39,681 bases of DNA from Brachyspira sp. CAG:484 (GTDB lineage Bacteria; Cyanobacteriota; Vampirovibrionia; Gastranaerophilales; Gastranaerophilaceae): assembly GCA_000431315.1 (NCBI GenBank), contig HF989733.1:65182-104862 (forward strand), read 5' to 3'. The notes beneath the pieces are model-generated. The model saw only the letters and a program-made list of their open reading frames with translations, searched no databases and had not been told where the DNA came from. A program made the position numbers and the translations under genes. Of this stretch, positions 22,480 to 31,500 are shown in pieces (positions within the stretch are counted from its first letter, which is position 1; the number at the start of each line of letters is the position of its first letter).

Positions 22480-23679
22480 GTGAAAATTTACGAATATATG
22501 AAAAATGATAATGAAATAACTGCAAAATTATTTGGTTTCCCGATAATGGAACAGAAGTCTGATTATATGGCAGCAGAAAGGTACCAAACATTTTTGGGCG
22601 GGCTTATTACAACATTAAAAATAAATGACAAATATACAGACTGTTCTAATAAAGAAATAAAATTTTTGGGTAAAACAATTTTAAAACGAGATGAAAAAGA
22701 TGATTATAGAATTTACTACATAGGAAATAAAGAAATCAGACGTTTTTCATTGCTTGATGAGTTCAAAAAACAATATTTTAAATATTTTGATAATCAGTAT
22801 GATGATATATATATTTTGCGAGCTAATAGCGGCGAAACATATCTTACTTTAACTTATATTTTAGATAAATTAATCAAAATTAATAATAGTAAAAAGCCTT
22901 TGTTAGTTGCGACTTTAAAATATCATGTGGATATGATTAAAATGATTTGCCCTGAACTCCCTTATATTTATGTGGGCGAATTCAAATTAAAATTAGTTAA
23001 GACTTCTTTCGTAATTGATAACTTTAGGTTTTTTTTATTATTTAATAACTCCCATTTTAAACAGGTCTTAAAAGAGATAAAAAAACAAGATTTAGGGAAA
23101 TATCATTATTTTTATGCAATTTTGGACAGATTTAATATTACTGAAAATGATATAAAAATACGCCCTATTACAGTTAACTCAGATGATGAAAGAACAATGT
23201 TAGAAAAAGTTAAAAAAACAGGTTTGAATTTAGAAAAATTTATTTTTCTTGCACCTGAAGCTCAATCTTGTAAATTGTACGATGAAGATTTCTGGTGTGA
23301 ATTAGTAAACAGATTTCAAACCAGTGGATATGATGTGTTTGTAAATCTTGTTGATAATCAAATTAAACTTGAAGACGCTATAAACTATAAGACTTGTTAT
23401 TTGACATTTGCTGAAGCCTTTTCACTTGCAAAACGTTCACGAAAAATTGTGTCCTTAAGAAGCGGATTAACGGAATTCCTGCTGCAAACAAATGTACCTA
23501 TTGATGTCATATACACAAAATTTAAAAAACACCATTTATTTGAAGATATGGATACGTACCATGTGATGGCAGGATTTGACTTAAAACAACTGCCGTTTGT
23601 AGATAAATCTAGGATTCGGGAATTCAATATGTATGAAATGTCTCCGAAAGACTGTGTTGAAACAATTTTAAATATATAA
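22480..23679 (+). CDS. GT-B-like (GT9-related) protein, paralogue 1, 399 aa
   Basis: I infer a GT-B glycosyltransferase fold, as in heptosyltransferases, from three blocks. These are an N-terminal S-G-E-T element (about 112) followed by long helices, then G-L-N-L-E-K-F-I-F-L-A-P-E (about 248-260), and then S-L-R-S-G-L-T-E-F-L (about 325-334) with P-I-D-V-I-Y downstream. The last two match the nucleotide-sugar-binding half of GT9 enzymes. It is homologous along its length to 23688 and to the C-terminal half of 24773. The start is GTG with a CGGAG site. The first 80 residues carry F-G-F-P-I and F-L-G-K-T-I elements shared with neighbouring genes. The codons are very AT-rich. The acceptor and donor are unknown. 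Confidence 0.75.
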   Translation: MKIYEYMKNDNEITAKLFGFPIMEQKSDYMAAERYQTFLGGLITTLKINDKYTDCSNKEIKFLGKTILKRDEKDDYRIYYIGNKEIRRFSLLDEFKKQYFKYFDNQYDDIYILRANSGETYLTLTYILDKLIKINNSKKPLLVATLKYHVDMIKMICPELPYIYVGEFKLKLVKTSFVIDNFRFFLLFNNSHFKQVLKEIKKQDLGKYHYFYAILDRFNITENDIKIRPITVNSDDERTMLEKVKKTGLNLEKFIFLAPEAQSCKLYDEDFWCELVNRFQTSGYDVFVNLVDNQIKLEDAINYKTCYLTFAEAFSLAKRSRKIVSLRSGLTEFLLQTNVPIDVIYTKFKKHHLFEDMDTYHVMAGFDLKQLPFVDKSRIREFNMYEMSPKDCVETILNI

Positions 23680-23687
23680 AGGTTAAA

Positions 23688-24767
23688 ATGGAAAAGACAA
23701 TAAAACATATATTTTATAAAAATAAATCTTATGGTGATTATATTAAAAAGTCATACTTATGTGGCGTGTTTTATTATAAAGAAAATATGAAAACTTTCAG
23801 TAAAGAATTCAGAATTTTAGGACTCCCATTTTGGAAGAAAAAAGTAAAACAAGGATTTGAAAAATTTTATTTATTCAGTCTTTTATTTTTTAGAAAATCG
23901 TCCCGAAAAATGCTTTATAAAACCGTACTAAAAGAAATCGGAAATGAATATAAACATATTTTTATAAATTTTAATTGCAGCGGAGAAACATACATATTTT
24001 TATCATATATAAACCCTCCTGCTAACTCTATATTTATCGCAACAAGAAAATACCATATTGATTTATGCAGGATGATGCATCCGAATATTGAATGTGTTTA
24101 TTTGCCCTCTGTTATAAATTTAAGAAGTTATGATGATGTGTATAAAGAGGAGTATAGAGATAAAATTTTTTATAATGTTCTGCCTTTCAAGCATTTTATA
24201 AAGTTAGAAAAGAATTTGAGAAAAGGCAAAGACGTTCATTATTGTGAGGCTATTTGTAAAACTATAGGACTTGAATATAAAAAAGAAGCAAATCGTCCAA
24301 TTATTTCAGAAAAAGTCAAGCAATCTGCATTAATGAAAATAAACAGAATCGGATTAAATTTAGATAATTTTGTATTCCTTTGTCCGGAATCCCAGTCTAA
24401 TGAAAATCCTGCAAAAGATTACTGGGTTAATTTAACTGAAGAATTTTACGCACAAGGGTACGACATATTTATTAATACTATGTTTTTAAACCCTGATTAC
24501 GGTATAGGCAAAACTTGCTTTTTAACTTTTGACGAGGCTTATTATATTGCTTCATTGAGCAAACAAATAATAGGTTTACGCAGCGGTTTTATAGAGGTAT
24601 TAACAACAGTTGAAAATGTGCCTATAACATGTATATATACGGATTTTAAAGATAGGGGTTTATTAAAACCGCTTTTTGTTGAGCAGGTTTTGAATGGGTT
24701 TAGTTTAAAACGATTGCCGAATGTATATACAAAACAAATTAAGGAATACTCAATAACTAGGAAATAG
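23688..24767 (+). CDS. GT-B-like (GT9-related) protein, paralogue 2, 359 aa
   Basis: It has the same layout as the preceding gene: S-G-E-T (about 98), then G-L-N-L-D-N-F-V-F-L-C-P-E, the spaced W-V-N-L ... G-Y-D-I-F-I-N, and G-L-R-S-G-F-I-E-V-L, with P-I-T-C-I-Y following. The order and spacing agree with paralogue 1, so the genes arose by tandem duplication and then diverged. An N-terminal R-I-L-G-L-P-F-W element is also shared. It starts 8 nt after its neighbour with a GGTTAAAATG context (weak ribosome-binding site) and ends just before the GT2 fusion. Confidence 0.75.
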   Translation: MEKTIKHIFYKNKSYGDYIKKSYLCGVFYYKENMKTFSKEFRILGLPFWKKKVKQGFEKFYLFSLLFFRKSSRKMLYKTVLKEIGNEYKHIFINFNCSGETYIFLSYINPPANSIFIATRKYHIDLCRMMHPNIECVYLPSVINLRSYDDVYKEEYRDKIFYNVLPFKHFIKLEKNLRKGKDVHYCEAICKTIGLEYKKEANRPIISEKVKQSALMKINRIGLNLDNFVFLCPESQSNENPAKDYWVNLTEEFYAQGYDIFINTMFLNPDYGIGKTCFLTFDEAYYIASLSKQIIGLRSGFIEVLTTVENVPITCIYTDFKDRGLLKPLFVEQVLNGFSLKRLPNVYTKQIKEYSITRK

Positions 24768-24772
24768 GAAAA

Positions 24773-26857
24773 ATGATAAAAGTTTCAATTATATTACCTG
24801 TATATAATGTTTCAGAATATTTATACCAATCATTATCTTGTTTGGTGAACCAAACCATGAAAGAAGTCGAAATAATCTGTGTTGATGACGGCTCTTCTGA
24901 TAATTCAGTTGAAATTATTAATAATTTTATTTCTACAGATAACAGAGTGAAACTTGTTATGAATAAGCATTCTTTTGCCGGCGGAGCAAGAAATGCGGGT
25001 TTGAAAATTGCACAAGGTAAATATGTGATGTTTCTGGATCCGGATGATTACTATGATGTTACAATGATTGAATCTTTATATAAAAAAATAGAGCATGATC
25101 AATCAGATATGCTTATATGCGGCGTTTATATAATAAATGAACATCAAATAAACTATGCAAGACCGTCATATAAAGCATATATAAATCCATTCTATGATAA
25201 TAAAGTTTTTACCATTGATGATATTGGAGATGATATTTGGTTCTTTATGGTTTATCCATACAATAAAATTTATAAAAAAGATTTTTTAGATAAAAACAAT
25301 ATAAAATTCCAAGAAATAGCCAACACAAATGATGCAAGTTTTGCTTTTGAAGCTTTTATAGCAGCTGATAATATTTCATTAACGAATGAAATGTTCTACT
25401 ATTACAGGGCTTTTAGAAGCGGGAACACAAGATTAACAAAAGGCAGAAATTTGAATTTTGTTATTGAAGCATATGAGCACTCTTATGAAGTTTGTAAAAA
25501 ATATCCAAATTTTAAAAAAGTAGAAAATGGATTTAAGGCTATAATTATTTCATCTTTAATTCATCACTTGCATAGCTATTGCCGTCAATTTGATTTGAGT
25601 AAAACTTTTTATTATGACTATGTTCGTGAAAAAATTAAAACAGATTTTAAAAATAACCCGGATGTACAAAATATATTAAAAAATTTCAATTGTTACCAAT
25701 ACATGAGCGCTTTTTTAATATATGATAATGATTATAAAAATTATGTCAAAATTATTAATAATAGAGAGAAGTTTCTAAAACATCAAGTTGGACCATTTGA
25801 TAAAACTTTAAAATTTTTGAATATTCCAATATATAAACACTTTTACAATATCTGGAAGGAAAAATATTGTATATTAGGTTTAGATATTTTAAAATATAAA
25901 TTGCGAGATAATACTGTATCAAAATATATATGCGGAATAAAAATTTCAGAGCAGGAAAAAGTTAAACCTGAAATTAAAAATTATTTTACATATATAAAAA
26001 ATAGACTTAATAAAAATTGTAAATTTGTTTATATTTTAAATGAACATCTTGGTGAAACATTTTTGTTAGCATCTATGCTTGAACAGCTATTAGAGAGAGA
26101 TAACATTAAAAAAGTTACATTTGTTGTACAAAGTAATACACAAAAAGAGGTTTTAAAACTTTTTGCAGACAAAAGTAAGATAGAATCTATTATTGTTGTA
26201 CCAACCAATAATAACCTGAGAATAAATACTTCATTATATATAGGTGCTGTTAGAAATATTGATGGAATATTCTATAGAGTTTTAATGCCGGAAAGGTTCT
26301 GGAGAACTCCGGAAGTTAAAGACAATCATTATTTAGAGTTAATATGTAAAGAATTGAAGCTAAATCAAAGTTCAATGAAAATTCTGCCGAATGTTAATGC
26401 AAATTCTGTAGAAAAGATGATAGATAAAGCTAAAAATCAAGGGTTAAATACAGATAATTTTATATATCTTTTACCAGAGTCAACATCTGTTAAAGAAATA
26501 CCAGAGAGTTTTTGGTATGAATTATCAAAAAAGCTACGTGAATTGGGATATGACATATATATAAATAGGGTTACAAAAAATTACAAAATAGATAACACAA
26601 CATCTTTTGGGACTTCTATTGAAGAAGCATATATTCTGGCACAAAAAGCAAAATATATAATAGGTATGAGAAGCGGATTATATGAAATATTAATTTCTTC
26701 AAAAAGTATACCTGCAATTTGTATATATAATGGTGATAACCGTATAAAAAGAAATTCCATGAAAAAAATAGAAAAATTAAACTATGAGAATTTGGATGAG
26801 TATGATTTTAACGAGGAGAAGTCGATTTTAAATAAAATTATAGAAAAGATTGGATAG
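24773..26857 (+). CDS. GT2 glycosyltransferase fused to a GT-B-like domain, 694 aa
   Basis: Residues 1-230 are a family 2 glycosyltransferase: VSIILPVYNVSEYLYQSL, then V-D-D-G-S-S-D, and the metal-binding D-P-D-D at about 84-87. Residues 230-380 are a helical linker containing K-F-L-N-I-P-I-Y. Residues 415-694 repeat the GT-B-like domain of the two preceding genes, with G-E-T (about 427), G-L-N-T-D-N-F-I-Y-L-L-P-E (about 559) and I-G-M-R-S-G-L-Y-E-I-L (about 637). The protein therefore probably adds two sugars in sequence or couples two active sites. It is the third tandem copy of the domain in this operon. Confidence 0.85.
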   Translation: MIKVSIILPVYNVSEYLYQSLSCLVNQTMKEVEIICVDDGSSDNSVEIINNFISTDNRVKLVMNKHSFAGGARNAGLKIAQGKYVMFLDPDDYYDVTMIESLYKKIEHDQSDMLICGVYIINEHQINYARPSYKAYINPFYDNKVFTIDDIGDDIWFFMVYPYNKIYKKDFLDKNNIKFQEIANTNDASFAFEAFIAADNISLTNEMFYYYRAFRSGNTRLTKGRNLNFVIEAYEHSYEVCKKYPNFKKVENGFKAIIISSLIHHLHSYCRQFDLSKTFYYDYVREKIKTDFKNNPDVQNILKNFNCYQYMSAFLIYDNDYKNYVKIINNREKFLKHQVGPFDKTLKFLNIPIYKHFYNIWKEKYCILGLDILKYKLRDNTVSKYICGIKISEQEKVKPEIKNYFTYIKNRLNKNCKFVYILNEHLGETFLLASMLEQLLERDNIKKVTFVVQSNTQKEVLKLFADKSKIESIIVVPTNNNLRINTSLYIGAVRNIDGIFYRVLMPERFWRTPEVKDNHYLELICKELKLNQSSMKILPNVNANSVEKMIDKAKNQGLNTDNFIYLLPESTSVKEIPESFWYELSKKLRELGYDIYINRVTKNYKIDNTTSFGTSIEEAYILAQKAKYIIGMRSGLYEILISSKSIPAICIYNGDNRIKRNSMKKIEKLNYENLDEYDFNEEKSILNKIIEKIG

Positions 26858-26868
26858 GTAAGGTAATT

Positions 26869-28734
26869 ATGGCTTTAAAGAAATTTGAACAAAATATTTT
26901 CGATGTTGACAAAGAATTTTTTATAATTGATTCCTATAATTTAGGTAAAATAAAAGATAAATTGTATGGCTACTGTATAAAAGATTCCTCTGTAATAACA
27001 GATGTAAACAGTTTGGATACAAATAATATTCCGCCGGATGGTACTTATATTTATATTAAAAATGATGGAGATAATATATATATAAAACAAGATTATTTAG
27101 GGTGTTATGGTATATATATATACCAACAAGATGAGTATTTTGCCATTAGTAATTCTTTTTTATATTTAATTGAGCATCTAAAAGGAAAGTATAATATATC
27201 AATAAATGAAGATTATACAAATGCTTTTTTATCAAAAGATATTTATTCTTTATCTTATAAAGAAACCATGATTAACGAAATAAAACTTTTAGAAAGAAAT
27301 GCCCATTTAATTATTGATAAAAATAGTAAAACATTTAAAGTTGAATATATTGATTATAAAGAGAATTCAATAGAAGTAGACAGCCCTGAGTTTTTTACTT
27401 TACTTGATGAATGGTTTTTTAAATGGACAAATATTATCAGAAAATTAAAAATGCAAACCAATAATATAATAGTGGATTTATCAGGCGGATTTGACAGCCG
27501 GTTAACTTTTTTACTATTTTTAGCATCAGGAATTAATATGGATGAAGTCTGTATAAATGTGTTTAAAGATAAATTACATACCCATAAAGAAGATTACGAA
27601 ATAGCAAAAGAAATTTCGGAATATTATCATTTTAAACTAAATAATAAGCAAAATTGCTTAACAGAATTGCTTAATTATTCATTGAAAGATACTATAAATA
27701 TTTGTGAATATTTAAAATTGTCTCTTCATAAACAATTCTACCTAAGAAAAAGTAAAAATAAAGAGCCATTTTTTATTTTTGGCGGTCAAGGAGGCGAATG
27801 TGTTCGACACTATTGGAATATGAATGAAGAAAATTTTATTAAAAAAAATCAACATTATTATTTTGAGAATAATTTAGAATATAAATTAAATAATTCGGTA
27901 GCAAAAATAATTAAAGATACTTGTAATTATATAAGAAATAACAGTTCCAGATTTAATAGAAAATTCGATGAAAGTTATCTGACTATTAATTTATTTAGAG
28001 ATACATATTGCAGACAACATTTTGGAAAATTTGCCGTTGACCAATATTTTACAAATTCATTTTGTTTCTTTCCATTACTGGATATCAGCCTTAATACATT
28101 AAAATTAAGCACATCAGAATGTCAGGATAAAAATTTATTAATTTCGATCATTTATACAAGATATGTAAAAGATATTCTAAACTTCAAATTCGATTCAAAT
28201 AGATTCTTAAATGATAAAACACTTAGTTATGCAACTATGTTAAATATGAAATATCCATATCATGAAACTAAAAAAGAAATAATTTCTTGTTCTAATAAAA
28301 ATATAAATTATAACACTGCGGTACAAATGGAAAATCAAAACTGCATAACAACTGAAGATATGAACAAATATTTTTTGAAAAAGTACAATACCGTTCATAC
28401 AAAAGCAATTTTTAAAACTTTATATAATAAAAAAATATACAATTCTATAATGAATGATGTAAAAACAAGAAAGCGCTTCCCGTTACAAAATTTTTATCCC
28501 GTTATAGCGATTCGAAAAGTTTCAGATGCTGTAATGTTAAACCCTAACAAAGATTATAAATTCTTACTTATATTTATTGTGAATTATATGACAGAAGCCT
28601 TGCTTGGCAATTTAAGTAATTTAATTAAAAGAGAGAACTTTTATCATGATAATAAATGCCATAAAAGAATAAATATTTTTGGTATTAAATTTTCATTTAG
28701 AGATACAAGAAAGGAAATTAAAATCCACAAATAA
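26869..28734 (+). CDS. Asparagine-synthetase-like PP-loop enzyme, 621 aa
   Basis: The central D-L-S-G-G-F-D-S-R-L (about 202-211) is the ATP-pyrophosphatase loop of asparagine synthetase and related amide ligases, and F-G-G-Q-G-G-E (about 304) is the second nucleotide loop. The N-terminal 160 residues resemble the Ntn-glutaminase half of AsnB in strand pattern, but the protein starts M-A-L-K-K instead of with the Cys2 nucleophile. It should therefore not hydrolyse glutamine and may use ammonia, another amine, or only adenylate a carboxylate, like beta-lactam synthetase. In this operon it probably amidates or modifies a sugar acid (inference). The last 25 residues carry an I-F-G-I-K-F element that also appears in the glycosyltransferases upstream. 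Confidence 0.8.
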   Translation: MALKKFEQNIFDVDKEFFIIDSYNLGKIKDKLYGYCIKDSSVITDVNSLDTNNIPPDGTYIYIKNDGDNIYIKQDYLGCYGIYIYQQDEYFAISNSFLYLIEHLKGKYNISINEDYTNAFLSKDIYSLSYKETMINEIKLLERNAHLIIDKNSKTFKVEYIDYKENSIEVDSPEFFTLLDEWFFKWTNIIRKLKMQTNNIIVDLSGGFDSRLTFLLFLASGINMDEVCINVFKDKLHTHKEDYEIAKEISEYYHFKLNNKQNCLTELLNYSLKDTINICEYLKLSLHKQFYLRKSKNKEPFFIFGGQGGECVRHYWNMNEENFIKKNQHYYFENNLEYKLNNSVAKIIKDTCNYIRNNSSRFNRKFDESYLTINLFRDTYCRQHFGKFAVDQYFTNSFCFFPLLDISLNTLKLSTSECQDKNLLISIIYTRYVKDILNFKFDSNRFLNDKTLSYATMLNMKYPYHETKKEIISCSNKNINYNTAVQMENQNCITTEDMNKYFLKKYNTVHTKAIFKTLYNKKIYNSIMNDVKTRKRFPLQNFYPVIAIRKVSDAVMLNPNKDYKFLLIFIVNYMTEALLGNLSNLIKRENFYHDNKCHKRINIFGIKFSFRDTRKEIKIHK

Positions 28735-28827
28735 CAAAATTAATTAAAGAAACTGAAAGTCTGGTAAAAAAGCAAATCGTTATTTCAAGAAAAAATGTTT
28801 AATTATTACGTATAGGAAAAGTTTAAT

Positions 28828-30597
28828 ATGAATATTATTGAGAATATAAAAAATATAAAACAAAATCGTTTTTACAAAAACTACAGCCGTATGTGGCCAT
28901 ATGTTAAGCCGGTATGGTTCAGGGCATTATGTTCAATGCTTATCTGTATTCCGATAGGTTCGCTGGACGCAGTCATTGCTTTAGCCTTGAAGCCGTATAT
29001 GGATTTGGTTATGGTAGAAAAATCTATTGCATCACCTTGGTATATTCCGCTTGGAATTGTGGCGTTTACTTCTATTCAAGGCGGGTTAAAGTATATGTCT
29101 TCATATCTTTCAACCTGGGTAGGCGGCAAAATTACAAATGGGCTCAAGTTCGATATGTTTAAAAAACTTTTGACGCTGCCGACATCTTTCTTTGATAAAC
29201 AAAATTCCGGCGATATTGTCTTTAAATTTAACAATCAGGCTGATTTAGCCTGTAACGGCTTGTTGGATAACCTGAGTGTTTTTACGCAAAGAATTTTTTC
29301 ATCAATTTCTCTGGTATTTGTACTTTTTTATAATTCCTGGCAGCTTGCGTTAATTGCAGTTGTTGTTCTTGGATGTGCCTTTGTACCTGTTGCAAAATTA
29401 CAAAAACGAATAAAATCAGTTATGGAAAAGACTGTTTTTGCCGATGCTTCTATTATTACTGAATACAATGAAGTATTTAATGGTAATAAAACCATAACCT
29501 CATATAACCTGCAAAAGAATGAAACAAATAAATTCTTCAATATTTTACAAAGTATTTTTACTTTGCGAATAAAAATGGTTCAGAAAACCCAGTGGCTTTC
29601 ACCTATGATGCACGTTATAGTATCAGTTGGGATTGCCGCCGCTATCGGTTATGGATCGCACTTAATTATGTCAGGTCAGATTACAAGCGGCAATTTTGTT
29701 TCTTTTATTACTGCATTAATTCTGCTTTACACTCCGGTGAAAAATCTTGGAAATAATTTAAATGCTGTTCAATTTTCGTTTTTCTCAATAGAAAAGATTT
29801 TTGAGGTTTTGGATTCCATTCCTGAAATAAGAGATGATGAAAATGCAATAGAAATGAAAAGAGAACATACGAATATAACTTTTAAAGATGTGTGGTTTGA
29901 ATATATTAAGAATGTACCTGTACTTAAAAATATTAACCTGCAAATAAATCAGGGAGAAACAATTGCCTTAGTTGGAAATTCCGGCGGTGGTAAAACAACA
30001 ATTGTAAATCTTATCTCAAGATTTTATGATATTAAGTCCGGCTCAATTATGATTGATGGAATTGATATTAGAGATTATACACTTCAGAGTCTTCGTCAAA
30101 ATATTGCAGTAGTTTTTCAGGATAACTTCTTATTCTCCGGTACAATACGAGATAACATTTTGGTCGGTAATGAAAATGCAACAGATGAACAAATTAACCA
30201 GGCTGTAAAAATGGCATACTTAGATGAATTCATTTCGACACTGAAAGAAGGTTTGAATACACAAATTGGAGAGAGGGGAATTTTATTATCAGGCGGACAA
30301 AAGCAGCGTGTAGCAATAGCAAGAGCCTTTTTGAAGGATGCCCCTATTGTTATTTTAGATGAAGCTACTTCAGCTCTTGATAACAAATCTGAATCAGTTG
30401 TTCAAAAAGCAATAGATAACTTGATGAAAGATAAAACGGTGTTTGTTATTGCTCACAGGTTATCTACAATTAAAAACGCTGATAAGATTGCTGTTATTAA
30501 TAACGGTGAACTTGTTGAACTTGGAAAACATGAGGAATTAGTGCAGCTGGAAAACGGACAATACAAAGCATTATATGAAATGCAATTTAAGAAGTAA
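28828..30597 (+). CDS. MsbA-type ABC exporter (fused TMD-NBD), 589 aa
   Basis: Residues 20-310 form a six-helix transmembrane domain, and about 345-589 the ATPase: Walker A G-N-S-G-G-G-K-T-T (381-389), signature L-S-G-G-Q-K-Q-R (about 487-494), Walker B I-V-I-L-D-E-A-T-S (about 505-513) and the switch His in IAHRLST. It is homodimeric and would flip a lipid-linked glycan or lipid A-like molecule from the inner to the outer leaflet. It closes the operon, which fits glycan export. Its DNA is less AT-rich than the four preceding genes, so it may be an older or separately acquired part. GGAAAAG is a modest ribosome-binding site. Confidence 0.93.
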   Translation: MNIIENIKNIKQNRFYKNYSRMWPYVKPVWFRALCSMLICIPIGSLDAVIALALKPYMDLVMVEKSIASPWYIPLGIVAFTSIQGGLKYMSSYLSTWVGGKITNGLKFDMFKKLLTLPTSFFDKQNSGDIVFKFNNQADLACNGLLDNLSVFTQRIFSSISLVFVLFYNSWQLALIAVVVLGCAFVPVAKLQKRIKSVMEKTVFADASIITEYNEVFNGNKTITSYNLQKNETNKFFNILQSIFTLRIKMVQKTQWLSPMMHVIVSVGIAAAIGYGSHLIMSGQITSGNFVSFITALILLYTPVKNLGNNLNAVQFSFFSIEKIFEVLDSIPEIRDDENAIEMKREHTNITFKDVWFEYIKNVPVLKNINLQINQGETIALVGNSGGGKTTIVNLISRFYDIKSGSIMIDGIDIRDYTLQSLRQNIAVVFQDNFLFSGTIRDNILVGNENATDEQINQAVKMAYLDEFISTLKEGLNTQIGERGILLSGGQKQRVAIARAFLKDAPIVILDEATSALDNKSESVVQKAIDNLMKDKTVFVIAHRLSTIKNADKIAVINNGELVELGKHEELVQLENGQYKALYEMQFKK

Positions 30598-30704
30598 TAA
30601 TCATGTTTAAATGCTTTTTTTTAAATATATAATTCTTATTTATTGCCATCCACAGACGACCTGTGACATGAGTATTTATTAATACAAAACAAGCATATTT
30701 TGAA

Positions 30705-31072
30705 GCCGATTAACAATACCTTATTAATTACTTCTTGCGATGCCGCCTGAAAAGCTTACATGGTATGTGTTTATCAACTAACCCTTTAACGGGCAAAAAG
30801 TGTAAAGACATTAAACATGCATGGCGGACTGTAAAAGAAAAACATATTAAGAACTTCCGTTTTCACGACCTTAAACATACTATAGGAACGCGTTTGGCTC
30901 AAATAAATGTCCCATGCCCGTTATTAAGGAAATTTTAGACCATTCCGATATGAAAACAACAATGAGATACGTTCACACTGCAAACACTGAAATCCTATCC
31001 TTACTAAAACAACTTAGTTCATACAGTGATGATTTAGTTCGAAATGAAAAGTGTACACAGTATATATATTAA
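30705..31072 (+). pseudogene. Decayed tyrosine integrase (C-terminal part, frameshifted)
   Basis: Pieces of one integrase catalytic domain appear in different frames. L-L-L-A-M-P-P-E-K-L-T-W-Y-V-F-I-N ends at a stop, the sequence resumes as N-P-L-T-G-K-K in another frame up to F-R-F-H-D-L-K-H-T-I-G-T, and it shifts again to M-P-V-I-K-E-I-L-D-H-S-D-M-K-T-T-M-R-Y-V-H-T. The H-x-x-[RK] box, the L-D-H-S helix and the nucleophile Tyr are all recognisable. At least two frameshifts and the missing N-terminal half make it non-functional. It lies about 220 bp from tRNA-Ser, typical of an island integrase left behind after insertion. It is not related to the short recombinase at 19680. Confidence 0.85.
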
Positions 31073-31103
31073 AAGCCCGAAATCTTTGTGGCTTGGGCTT
31101 TTT
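31071..31103 (+). terminator. Terminator after the integrase remnant
   Basis: AAAAGCCC (31071-31078) pairs with GGGCTTTT (31095-31102), followed by T and A residues. It overlaps the stop codon of the remnant. Confidence 0.7.
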
Positions 31104-31108
31104 AAAAT

Positions 31109-31126
31109 GGAGGAGGTTGGATTCGG
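31109..31126 (-). repeat. Degenerate copy of the tRNA-Ser 3' end (possible att site)
   Basis: The string GGAGGAGGTTGGATTCGG differs at only two positions from the plus-strand sequence at the 3' end of tRNA-Ser (31296-31313). Integrases that target tRNA genes duplicate the 3' end on integration, so this may be a decayed attachment site next to the integrase remnant. The T-loop is conserved among tRNAs, so remnant or coincidence cannot be fully excluded. Confidence 0.45.
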
Positions 31127-31258
31127 TCTTGCTCACTCGCGTGTAACGGCAATTCAGCGTTTTGATTTCAGCGTTTATTGCTTAAACAAAAGCGCTCCAG
31201 CCTCAGCTCGCTCGCGCAACCCACTGAAAAGCGTATTCTCATCCGCACCATTCAAAAT

Positions 31259-31291
31259 AAAAACGAGTAAGACTAAAGTCTACTCGTTTTT
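31259..31291. terminator. Terminator of tRNA-Ser
   Basis: AAAACGAGTA pairs with TACTCGTTTT, with an inner GACT/AGTC extension, and T-runs follow in both directions. It lies directly beyond the 3' end of the minus-strand tRNA. Confidence 0.75.
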
Positions 31292-31294
31292 ATA

Positions 31295-31382
31295 AGGAGG
31301 AGGTGGGATTCGAACCCACGGTACGCTCGTCACGTACGACGGTTTTCAAGACCGCTCCGATAAACCGCTCTGGCACTCCTCC
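31295..31382 (-). tRNA. tRNA-Ser (anticodon UGA)
   Basis: The 88-nt gene has a 7-bp acceptor stem (GGAGGAG/CTCCTCC), the anticodon arm GCGGT-CTTGAAA-ACCGT with anticodon TGA (plus-strand tca at 31346-31348), a long class II variable arm typical of tRNA-Ser, and the T-arm GTGGG-TTCGAAT-CCCAC. The 3' CCA is not encoded and the discriminator base reads T, unusual for serine. A near-consensus promoter lies 20 nt upstream. An integrase remnant lies beyond its 3' end, as expected for an island attachment site. Confidence 0.96.
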
Positions 31383-31408
31383 ATACGATTTTTATCAGAT
31401 GTAATTCT

Positions 31409-31436
31409 ATTCTATTTGCTGAAACTTTTTTGTCAA
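31409..31436 (-). promoter_or_regulatory. Promoter of tRNA-Ser
   Basis: Consensus TTGACA (31436-31431) and TAGAAT (31414-31409) are separated by 16 nt. The start site falls about 20 nt before the tRNA 5' end. Confidence 0.75.
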
Positions 31437-31500
31437 TAGTATCTGGCTTCAGCTCCTATTGTGATTTTTCTCTCCATATTTTTTAAAACATATAATAAGC

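Noticed and set aside
19680..31072. Complete prophage or conjugative element
   Set aside because: No structural, replication, relaxase or transfer genes. Only recombinase and integrase fragments flank glycan genes.
31044..31295. 83-codon ORF between the integrase remnant and tRNA-Ser
   Set aside because: It spans a terminator, the tRNA-end copy and a second terminator, and has no ribosome-binding site.
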